Assembly: GCA_937980625.1 (NCBI GenBank)
Contig: CALJPJ010000294.1
Location: 1 to 5,031, forward strand
Source: an uncultured Bdellovibrionales bacterium
GTDB lineage: Bacteria > Bdellovibrionota > Bdellovibrionia > Bdellovibrionales > UBA1609
Reading direction: 5' to 3'
Length of the DNA: 5,031 bases
The position numbers were made by a program, and so were the translations under genes. This document shows, one piece after another, positions 1-5,031 of this stretch. How positions within the stretch are numbered: position 1 is the first letter of the stretch; each line of letters starts with the position of its first letter. The notes below the pieces were generated by a model. That model saw nothing but the letters and a program-made list of their open reading frames with translations. It did no database searches and was not told the origin of the DNA.

Positions 1-17
1 GGAGAAATTTATTAACT

Positions 18-311
18 ATGCACCGTGCAACAGCGCTTGATTTATTTTGTGAGAATCCATATGAGATTAGTGAATATGTAAGTCTAAACAATCTTACACG
101 AGAAGTTAAGCTTGAAAAAAGTAACTTAAGAATGTATATGATATTTGATACTTTTATACTTTGTGATAAAATTGAAGAAATAGCTTACATAAAAAAGACC
201 AAAGGTGATTCAACTACTCATGAGCTACATACTATTTCTGATGATAAAAAAATTATTTGTACTACTCTCGATGAAGCTTTTGAAAAATTTAAATTATTTT
301 TTCTTAATTAA
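18..311 (+). CDS. Hypothetical protein, about 97 residues, start uncertain
   Basis: I do not recognise this protein. As read from ATG 18 it is a small soluble polypeptide with no signal peptide or membrane segment. It has a mixed, charged first half, a hydrophobic strand-like stretch at about 39-49 (MYMIFDTFILC), a second strand-like stretch around DKKIICTTL, and a short C-terminal amphipathic helix (DEAFEKFKLFF). A GGAG at 1-4 could be its ribosome binding site, but the 13-base gap to ATG is long. The frame stays open without a stop back to the window edge, so the visible part may be the C-terminal end of a longer protein. Its stop codon overlaps that of the convergent kinase gene by 8 bp. 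Codon use is AT-rich like its neighbours, and the frame uses the sequence up to the kinase end, which favours a real gene. No function can be assigned. Confidence 0.6.
   Translation: MHRATALDLFCENPYEISEYVSLNNLTREVKLEKSNLRMYMIFDTFILCDKIEEIAYIKKTKGDSTTHELHTISDDKKIICTTLDEAFEKFKLFFLN
304..311. other. Shared stop palindrome TTAATTAA between convergent genes
   Basis: The 8-bp palindrome supplies TAA for the plus-strand gene (309-311) and TAA for the minus-strand kinase (304-306). The two coding regions therefore overlap tail to tail by 8 bp. I see no GC-rich hairpin with a T-tract on either side, so there is no room for a conventional intergenic terminator. Transcripts probably run into the opposing gene unless they end inside it or by Rho. 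Confidence 0.8.
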
Positions 312-2196
312 ACTTTAGACTAAATTTTGTATACCCAGGTTTACTTTCTACTAACTCTAATGTTGAATCATTGCTAATAGCAAGGTCTCTGCATATATGA
401 AGCCCGAGTCCTGTGCCCTTATCAATCGCTTTAGTTGTGAAAAAAGGGTCGAATATTTTACTTCTAATATTAGAAGGTATGCCAGGCCCGTCATCTTCCA
501 CAACTATTTCATTTTTATTTGTGCTAAATACCTTAATCGTTCCATTTTTTCTTGATTCTTTAATTGCAAAATATGAATTTGTTACTAGGTTAGTCAATAT
601 CTGATTAACCTCTACTTGGTTAACAACAATGTCAAAACTACTTATTTCATCTAATATTAACTGAACATTATTTTTTTTATAAATTTTTGTATCTATCGTT
701 AGCTTTACTCCCTCAATGATAGACCCTACTGAAGTAGACTCTTTCAAATTATTGTCTTGAGCTTTGTGTGCTTTATTTCCAACCATTTTTATTATATTTG
801 TCATCTTACTTATTAGCTTATTGCTAGTTTTTGCCATATATTCTTTTTCTTCTAAGAAATCACTTATTTCAAACTCTTGATCTAATTCAGAAATTTTAAC
901 TTTTACTTCATCAGATAAACTTTGATCTATTAATATTTCTCTCTGCTTAAATAGTCCGGTAATAACGTTATGATAATCTAAAATGATTCTAGAGAAAAAG
1001 TTGAGAGGATTGTTGATTTCATGTGCTAGACGAGCAGACATTATACCTATTGAACTTAACTTCTCTGACTCTAATAGCTTTGCATTAGCTCTTTTGAGTT
1101 CTAATGTTTTTTCTTCAATTCTATCCTCTAGAGAATTAATTAAAATGTCCCGCTCTTTATATGTACTAACAATATCCTCGTTTATTATTAAAGCCGCGCC
1201 AATGAAAGCAAAAGCAGCTCCTAACGAAGATAAAGGTATAGAATGAGAGGTTAAACCTAATATTAGTAATATATCGCTAAAAATAAACATTACAAATAAT
1301 AGTAAGGAAAATGAAGTTATAGTATTCTTTTTTGTCATACCTAATTTTATAATTTCATTTGATTGGGTTAATATTACCTTAACTAATATATATAACCATG
1401 GAATCATACAGATCATTACAAAAAACTGAATTTGATCCCCATTCGCACTAAAAAATATAGTTATTATATTTAATAAAAATATAATTGAAGTTATTTTAAA
1501 TTCTTCCTCAGAAATTAATTTTTGTAAAAATAAGTTCCAAAAGACACCTATAAATCCTAATCCTAGAAAAATATCAGCCATTTTTTGCAATAGTAGACTA
1601 TCTATTTGCCAGCCAAAGACTGGCGTTATAGTTAATGCTTTATATGAAAGTATTCCTACTGAACCAAGCATTAGCGAGTAAGTCAGCTCTTTTTGTGATT
1701 TATTATAAAAAATAATTGGCAAGAGTATTACAAAAAAAATAAAAAAACCAACAATTAAAATTGAAATATTAATATCCGTGTTTTTAGTATTTTTTGACTT
1801 AAGTAAAGTCGGATATCTCTTAAACCTTGAAAAATATTTTATTTTAGATTCAGCTTTCCAAGTTAACACATTATCATTAGACAACAATATTAATTTGCAA
1901 TTTATTCTTTCTGTTTTGTAAAAATACTTAGATTTTCCTCTCTCAGAAACAAGGTTAACTCCACCAGATATTAACTGGTGTCTTCCGAGAATAATTGAAG
2001 GCAATTTCAAATAATAATTTGGATTTTCTCTACACTTCTCATAGAGCTTACTGTTTTTTGCAATAAAGATGTAACTATTATTCGAGGACTCCCATTTTTT
2101 TTCAATAATCCAACTTCCACTATCTGATGGAGTTGAAGTAACCCCTAGAAAGCTAGAAACTAATAGTAGAATTGATAATATTAATTCATTAACCAT
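304..2196 (-). CDS. Seven-helix membrane sensor histidine kinase (7TMR-DISM-like sensor, HEINNP-type kinase)
   Basis: Membrane receptor kinase expected to autophosphorylate on histidine and pass phosphate to a response regulator not present in this window. In order: a signal peptide (about 1-22); an extracytoplasmic domain (about 23-142) with C55 and C100; seven hydrophobic helices at about 143-164, 170-190, 205-224, 234-250, 257-275, 294-314 and 320-338; a coiled-coil linker (about 345-383); a dimerisation/phosphoacceptor domain with LAHEINNP (phosphoacceptor H392); and a HATPase_c domain. The ATPase has an N box around N536/N540, G1 box DDGPG (568-572), F box FDPFF (582-586) and G2 box GTGLGL (594-599), so it looks active. 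H392 to the N box is about 140 residues, longer than in EnvZ-type kinases, because of a charged helical insertion at about 405-455. The layout matches 7TMR-DISM receptors, but family membership of the N-terminal domain is inferred. ATG 2196 starts directly at the signal peptide; its Shine-Dalgarno is weak. The sensor half is paralogous to the divergent gene at 2323-3297. Confidence 0.95.
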   Translation of the reverse strand: MVNELILSILLLVSSFLGVTSTPSDSGSWIIEKKWESSNNSYIFIAKNSKLYEKCRENPNYYLKLPSIILGRHQLISGGVNLVSERGKSKYFYKTERINCKLILLSNDNVLTWKAESKIKYFSRFKRYPTLLKSKNTKNTDINISILIVGFFIFFVILLPIIFYNKSQKELTYSLMLGSVGILSYKALTITPVFGWQIDSLLLQKMADIFLGLGFIGVFWNLFLQKLISEEEFKITSIIFLLNIITIFFSANGDQIQFFVMICMIPWLYILVKVILTQSNEIIKLGMTKKNTITSFSLLLFVMFIFSDILLILGLTSHSIPLSSLGAAFAFIGAALIINEDIVSTYKERDILINSLEDRIEEKTLELKRANAKLLESEKLSSIGIMSARLAHEINNPLNFFSRIILDYHNVITGLFKQREILIDQSLSDEVKVKISELDQEFEISDFLEEKEYMAKTSNKLISKMTNIIKMVGNKAHKAQDNNLKESTSVGSIIEGVKLTIDTKIYKKNNVQLILDEISSFDIVVNQVEVNQILTNLVTNSYFAIKESRKNGTIKVFSTNKNEIVVEDDGPGIPSNIRSKIFDPFFTTKAIDKGTGLGLHICRDLAISNDSTLELVESKPGYTKFSLKFN

Positions 2197-2203
2197 CTTA
2201 GTC

Positions 2204-2231
2204 TTATCGGCTTTTTGAATCTTAAACTGTG
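2204..2231 (-). promoter_or_regulatory. Sigma-28 (FliA)-like promoter candidate facing the kinase gene
   Basis: Read on the minus strand, 2211-2204 is GCCGATAA, an exact match to the flagellar sigma-28 -10 consensus. Twelve bases upstream lies CACAGTTT (2231-2224), 6 of 8 matches to the TAAAGTTT -35 consensus; the usual spacer is 11. A start 5-8 bases past the -10 would fall at about 2197-2199, immediately before the kinase ATG at 2196, giving an almost leaderless mRNA. That is unusual and lowers confidence, though the kinase also lacks a clear Shine-Dalgarno. No better sigma-70 pair for the kinase is obvious in the divergent region. Confidence 0.35.
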
Positions 2232-2244
2232 ATTAAGCTAGAAA
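2215..2244 (+). promoter_or_regulatory. Weak sigma-70-like promoter candidate for the plus-strand operon
   Basis: TTGAAT (2215-2220) and TAGAAA (2239-2244) are separated by 18 bases and would start transcription near 2251, upstream of the Shine-Dalgarno at 2279-2285. Each hexamer matches consensus only partly (TTGACA, TATAAT). Other AT-rich -10-like elements exist (TTATAA 2275-2280; a perfect TATAAT 2308-2313), but they lack a good -35, and the first would place the start on the mini-ORF ATG. It overlaps the kinase promoter candidate, so the two directions could compete. Confidence 0.25.
2221..2237. promoter_or_regulatory. Inverted repeat CTTAA-N7-TTAAG, possible operator
   Basis: A perfect 5-bp dyad with a 7-base spacer lies in the middle of the divergent control region, overlapping the -35-like part of the kinase promoter candidate and the spacer of the plus-strand candidate. 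Its position would let one bound dimer affect both directions. In AT-rich DNA such a short dyad can arise by chance. Confidence 0.2.
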
Positions 2245-2255
2245 AGTACGCAATA

Positions 2256-2271
2256 CTGTCCATTGGTACAG
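2256..2271. promoter_or_regulatory. Imperfect dyad CTGTCC...GGTACAG, possible operator
   Basis: The sequence CTGTCCATTGGTACAG reads CTGT.C on one side and G.ACAG on the other, giving five symmetric base pairs. It lies just upstream of the Shine-Dalgarno of the plus-strand mini-ORF and is one of the few GC-containing elements in an AT-rich intergenic region. It could be an operator or a small 5'-leader stem. No regulator can be named. Confidence 0.2.
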
Positions 2272-2278
2272 GATTTAT

Positions 2279-2285
2279 AAAGGAG
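2279..2285 (+). promoter_or_regulatory. Strong Shine-Dalgarno AAAGGAG
   Basis: This is one of the best ribosome binding sites in the window. It lies only 2 bases before ATG 2288, closer than ideal, and 37 bases before GTG 2323, too far to serve that codon directly. It therefore points to translation of the 12-codon mini-ORF, or to a frame break between ATG 2288 and the membrane protein gene. Confidence 0.6.
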
Positions 2286-2287
2286 AG

Positions 2288-2326
2288 ATGATTTTAATTT
2301 CAAGCAATATAATATTTACTAGGTGA
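2288..2326 (+). CDS. 12-codon leader mini-ORF coupled to the membrane protein gene (or its broken N-terminus)
   Basis: ATG 2288 reads MILISSNIIFTR and stops at TGA 2324-2326. That stop overlaps the GTG start of the next gene in the four bases GTGA, a classic translational-coupling arrangement. The mini-ORF is preceded by AAAGGAG, whereas the GTG start has no Shine-Dalgarno. The peptide is hydrophobic and about the length by which the downstream protein is N-terminally shorter than its kinase paralogue (conserved Trp at residue 24 versus 35). Either the mini-ORF delivers ribosomes to GTG 2323, or it is the true start of the membrane protein separated by a one-base loss near AGGTGA. An in-frame TAG at 2320-2322 directly precedes GTG, so a simple upstream extension in the downstream frame is excluded. 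Confidence 0.35.
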   Translation: MILISSNIIFTR

Positions 2327-3297
2327 CATCTATTCTTGTAATTGCCAACATTATATTTGGAATTAACTTAGATAATTTAAGCTTTGAAACATGGAGTTTG
2401 AGCAAGACTAATGGCTATTTTTATTTAAAGGCAAACAACCTTAAGGAATTGAAAAATTCTTGTATAAAAAATAACAAACAACACCTAGTTTTCCCTGCAC
2501 AATTTCATTCTTATCAAGAAATAGTGACAGACAAAGAATCTCTAACTTTTGGAAATAAAAATTTTTCCTTGTTTTCTCAGTTTATAAGGTCAGTTAGTTT
2601 GAACTGCAGCAGCATTATTGGAGCTAACAAAATTGAATGGCGAACAATCTCATATAGTCCATACTTTAATAGAGTCCTTCATGAGCCTTACTTAGTTAGT
2701 AGTTCCATTGCCAACCTTAAAACAAACTACTTTAGTTGGATATTTTACTTATTAGTAGGAGCCTCCTTACTTCTATTTTTAAAGCTCAAACTCTTAGAGG
2801 GAATAACTATTTTACTTTTAAGTGTTTATCAATATTTCCTTACTCCACTTAACTTTTTTAACTTTAAACTTTCAATGTTGTCAGCACACTCTATTGCGGA
2901 TTTTTGTTTATGGTTAGCGTTGCTAATAATTCTAGTTCAAATTTGTAAAAATTTACTTATTAATAAAATTAACCTTTATCTTATCTTAATAATTTTTTCT
3001 CCCTTAATTTCAAACTTTTTCATAGCTAATAATGGTGATGAAATTCAAGCAACTACAGTACTACTCTTAATAACATCTATTGGAGCTATTTCACATATAT
3101 ATTGGCGACTTTTCAAGCTAAACTTAATTACTTCTTCAGTTTCATTAGTCTTATCGATATATTTTCTATTTTGTTTTAATGATGGTTTATTTGCTTTTGG
3201 CTTATTTCCAAAAACATATTCTGTGATAACGTTATCTTCTTTAGCAATCACTTTGTACATACTAAGGTCGAGTAAATCAGGCAAGTTTAAGAATTGA
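2323..3297 (+). CDS. Kinase-less seven-helix membrane protein, paralogue of the adjacent sensor kinase
   Basis: A predicted 324-residue inner-membrane protein with a short hydrophobic N-terminus, an extracytoplasmic domain (about 20-135) and seven helices at about 138-158, 160-178, 188-207, 218-234, 243-262, 268-294 and 298-315, ending in a short basic tail (KSGKFKN). No catalytic or output domain follows. By eye it aligns end to end with residues 1-340 of the divergent kinase: paired cysteines C47/C95 versus C55/C100, Trp 11-13 residues after the second Cys, YFNR-x4-P versus YFSR-x4-P before helix 1, TP (174-175) and AD (192-193) around helices 2-3, NGDEIQ versus NGDQIQ between helices 4 and 5, and an Asp in helix 6 (D287 versus D308). 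It is likely a co-receptor, decoy or modulator binding the same cue; this is inference. GTG is the first codon after an in-frame TAG and no Met follows nearby. It lies 31 bp upstream of the PilZ-synthase gene, probably in one operon. Confidence 0.85.
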   Translation: MTSILVIANIIFGINLDNLSFETWSLSKTNGYFYLKANNLKELKNSCIKNNKQHLVFPAQFHSYQEIVTDKESLTFGNKNFSLFSQFIRSVSLNCSSIIGANKIEWRTISYSPYFNRVLHEPYLVSSSIANLKTNYFSWIFYLLVGASLLLFLKLKLLEGITILLLSVYQYFLTPLNFFNFKLSMLSAHSIADFCLWLALLIILVQICKNLLINKINLYLILIIFSPLISNFFIANNGDEIQATTVLLLITSIGAISHIYWRLFKLNLITSSVSLVLSIYFLFCFNDGLFAFGLFPKTYSVITLSSLAITLYILRSSKSGKFKN

Positions 3298-3328
3298 ATT
3301 TTTAAATACAATACTGTAGTGTAAATAC

Positions 3329-4984
3329 ATGGGAAAAAGTTTAGAAAATAATTTTAGAAACTCAAGATTCAACATCAAAGAGGGCTCATCAGTGATACTT
3401 GAGTTCAAAACTGGAGAACATGACACAATAGTATGTCGACCCATAAACTGTTCACTGACGGGTATAGCTGCGGAAATTACTAGTGGAAATTTGAAAGAAA
3501 ATCAAATAGATGAAATTTTTTCGGCAACTAAACTTAAATTCGGCGATAAAGAGTTTAACCTCGGTAGGGTAGTGCCGAGAAGAATCAACAATAATAAACA
3601 TGTTGATACAATAGCAATATCAACGATTGATGTACGCATACCTATAGATACATTTTTAGCTGAACATATAGAAATTGATCTTGATAAGTCAAAAAATTCA
3701 TTTAGCTTAGAAATTGATAGTGATAAGTTCAACCTGGCTGATTTTGCTAGAAATGAATTTAAATCAAAAGATATTCTGGATAGAGCAGATAAATTTAAAA
3801 TATATGTCGATAAGTGGGTTGAAAAACCAAAGTTTAGTTTTTTTAATATTCGAGAAGAATCAATGGGAGCTCGAATAAAACTAAAAGCTAAACGTAGTAA
3901 CCAAAGAGATGACTATATCGTTTTTGGATCTAATGATTATCTCGGACTAGCATCACATCCAAAAGTTTTAGATGCAGCCAAAAAAGCTATTGATAAATAC
4001 GGTTTTGGCTCTACAGGAGCTGCTTTAACAACAGGAATAACAAATATTCACCAAGAACTTTGTGATTACCTTTCTAATATGCTTGGGCACGAAGATACTA
4101 TACTATTTAACTCTGGATTTAGTGCGAATCTTGGCATAATAGACGGGCTTAGTTCTGTTAATGATTTAGTGATTGCTGATAGCTTATGCCACTCATCTAT
4201 CAGAGATGCGATGAGGCTTTCTCATTCAAGAACTCTTTACTTTAAGCATAATTCAGTAAAGCACCTTGAAAAAATACTTTCTGAAGAACGCCAAAAGTAT
4301 AATGGGTGTTTGATTGTAACTGAAGGCGTTTTTTCTATGGATGGTGACCTCGCTCCTGTTGACGAACTCTTAGAGCTCTCACGTAAATATGATGCAAGAA
4401 TTATGGTAGATCAAGCTCACTGTTTTGGAGTTATAGGTCCTAATTATTTGGGCATATGTGATAAGTTCGGGATTTTAGATAAGGTTGATATTCTAATGGG
4501 CACATTTTCTAAAATTGGCGGATCAATTGGAGGCTTTGCAACTGGTACAAAAGCTTTTACTAGCTGGTTAAAAGCATTTGCTCACCCTTATATGTTTTCT
4601 GTAACAATTCCACCTTGTGCTGCATCTGCCACTCTTGAAGCTCTTAAGCTATTTAATAACAACACTGAAATAAGAGAGACTTTAAGATCTAATATTAAAT
4701 ATTTCACTAGTGAAATATCAAATCTCGGATATAGAGGGCTAGGAGAGCATGAAAGTGCTGTTATTCCTGTAATTATTCGTGATGAAAGGATTCTTGGAGA
4801 GCTGTATAAGGCACTAATGGACAAGGGTATTTTTGTACCAACAATAGTATATCCTGCAATACCACGAGGCCAGTCTCGTTTTAGATTTACTATAATGGCA
4901 AACCACACTAAGTCTGATATTGATTACACCTTAAGTACTCTATCTTCTACAATGAAAAACCTTGGTGTTGATTTCAATAGTTGA
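3329..4984 (+). CDS. PilZ-like domain fused to a PLP-dependent alpha-oxoamine synthase
   Basis: The N-terminal ~120 residues resemble a PilZ cyclic-di-GMP receptor: NCSLTG (40-45) fits its (D/N)xSxxG motif, while the upstream arginines are R10 and R13 rather than strict RxxxR. After a linker, residues ~147-551 form a full alpha-oxoamine synthase (decarboxylative condensation of an amino acid with an acyl-CoA or acyl-ACP). Visible landmarks are SNDYLGL (201-207), NSGFSAN (261-267), PLP-stacking H288, EGVFSMDGD (332-340), DQAH with D361 and H364, Schiff-base K395 in GTFSK, and substrate-carboxylate R519. The D361-K395 spacing of 34 matches Sphingomonas SPT as I recall it, and VYPAIPRGQSRFR resembles KBL and ALAS, so the substrate cannot be fixed between SPT-, KBL- and BioF-like. 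Biotin synthesis is unlikely given the neighbours, and CqsA-specific motifs are absent. No signal peptide: cytoplasmic. ATG 3329 is the only reasonable start (in-frame TAG at 3317-3319); no clear Shine-Dalgarno. Family members are usually about 390-420 residues, so the extra length is the PilZ part. Confidence 0.92.
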   Translation: MGKSLENNFRNSRFNIKEGSSVILEFKTGEHDTIVCRPINCSLTGIAAEITSGNLKENQIDEIFSATKLKFGDKEFNLGRVVPRRINNNKHVDTIAISTIDVRIPIDTFLAEHIEIDLDKSKNSFSLEIDSDKFNLADFARNEFKSKDILDRADKFKIYVDKWVEKPKFSFFNIREESMGARIKLKAKRSNQRDDYIVFGSNDYLGLASHPKVLDAAKKAIDKYGFGSTGAALTTGITNIHQELCDYLSNMLGHEDTILFNSGFSANLGIIDGLSSVNDLVIADSLCHSSIRDAMRLSHSRTLYFKHNSVKHLEKILSEERQKYNGCLIVTEGVFSMDGDLAPVDELLELSRKYDARIMVDQAHCFGVIGPNYLGICDKFGILDKVDILMGTFSKIGGSIGGFATGTKAFTSWLKAFAHPYMFSVTIPPCAASATLEALKLFNNNTEIRETLRSNIKYFTSEISNLGYRGLGEHESAVIPVIIRDERILGELYKALMDKGIFVPTIVYPAIPRGQSRFRFTIMANHTKSDIDYTLSTLSSTMKNLGVDFNS

Positions 4985-5031
4985 GAAGGGATGACAATAT
5001 GTTTTCAATTTATTAGTTGTTTCAAATAGAT
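4985..5031 (+). other. Short intergenic tail with a Shine-Dalgarno-like site at the window edge
   Basis: Directly after the synthase stop comes GAGAAGGG (4983-4990), a good Shine-Dalgarno. The ATG at 4991 opens only 12 codons (stop 5027-5029), and the better-spaced ATG at 4999 opens five codons (stop 5014-5016) followed at once by an in-frame TTG (5017) that stays open to the edge. No terminator hairpin is visible. This suggests the operon continues past the window, but the next start cannot be decided here. Confidence 0.3.

Noticed and set aside
313..327. TTTAGACTAAA followed by TTTT, considered as a terminator for the small plus-strand gene
   Set aside because: Five-bp AT-rich arms with a one-base centre cannot form a stable hairpin, and it lies within the kinase coding sequence.
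413..604. Plus-strand open frame inside the kinase ATPase region
   Set aside because: It lies antisense to well-conserved ATPase motifs, has no plausible ribosome site, and its protein looks like a reverse reading of the kinase.
983..1246. Plus-strand open frame opposite the kinase linker and phosphoacceptor region
   Set aside because: It is fully antisense to the coiled coil and the HEINNP region, with no independent coding evidence.
2308..2313. Perfect TATAAT as a promoter -10 for the kinase-less receptor
   Set aside because: There is no -35-like hexamer at 16-18 bases, and the start would fall on the GTG start codon; it lies inside the mini-ORF in AT-rich sequence and is likely fortuitous.
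3286..3306. AT-only near-perfect inverted repeat around the stop of the kinase-less receptor, considered as a terminator
   Set aside because: The arms TTTAAGAATT/AATTTTTAAA leave only a one-base loop, contain almost no GC and are not followed by a T-tract; it is unlikely to end transcription between the two plus-strand genes.
3045..3311. Minus-strand open frame opposite the end of the kinase-less membrane protein
   Set aside because: It is a shadow of a hydrophobic coding sequence; the plus-strand frame is supported by paralogy.
3502..3732. Minus-strand open frame inside the PilZ part of the fusion
   Set aside because: Antisense to a continuous fusion protein; no start signal or recognisable domain.
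4588..4908. Minus-strand 106-codon frame inside the synthase
   Set aside because: It covers the conserved C-terminal synthase region in antisense; such shadows are common and nothing supports it.
3329..4984. Calling the synthase bioF, kbl or cqsA
   Set aside because: The motifs are mixed between BioF, KBL and SPT, CqsA-specific segments are missing, and no biotin or threonine-degradation genes are adjacent; a gene symbol would overstate the evidence.

Overview
This is an AT-rich, gene-dense stretch of bacterial DNA with three well-supported genes and one small hypothetical one. Secretion-type N-termini, a seven-helix membrane histidine kinase and a PilZ (cyclic-di-GMP receptor type) domain suggest a Gram-negative, probably free-living bacterium. 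Low GC, PilZ use and this style of sensor would fit a marine or predatory lineage such as Bacteriovoracales/Bdellovibrionota, but that is a low-confidence impression. No rRNA, tRNA, CRISPR, IS or phage marker is visible.

Layout. Bases 18-311 (+) hold an unrecognised ~97-residue protein. It runs tail-to-tail into a 630-residue sensor histidine kinase on the minus strand (304-2196); both stop codons lie in the same 8-bp palindrome TTAATTAA. A 126-bp divergent control region follows (2197-2322). It contains a flagellar-sigma-like GCCGATAA box pointing at the kinase, inverted repeats, and a strong Shine-Dalgarno followed by a 12-codon mini-ORF. The mini-ORF overlaps by GTGA the start of the next gene (2323-3297, +). 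That gene encodes a 324-residue membrane protein which, by eye, is a diverged copy of the sensor half of the kinase: the same extracytoplasmic domain with paired cysteines and the same seven helices, but no kinase. After 31 bp comes a 551-residue fusion (3329-4984, +) of an N-terminal PilZ-like domain and a complete PLP-dependent alpha-oxoamine synthase (family of BioF, KBL, ALAS, SPT and CqsA).

How they may work together (inference). An alpha-oxoamine synthase beside a multi-helix membrane histidine kinase recalls the CqsA/CqsS and LqsA/LqsS quorum-sensing pairs, although this synthase is not CqsA-like in its motifs. Here the synthase carries a built-in PilZ domain that might tie product formation to cyclic-di-GMP, and there are two related receptors: one signalling kinase and one kinase-less copy in the likely operon with the synthase. 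A nucleotide-gated lipid or ketone signal made by the fusion and sensed or buffered by the 7TM pair is the most interesting reading. A sphingoid or lipid biosynthetic role with envelope sensing is the main alternative. No response regulator is present in the window, so the output of the kinase is unknown.
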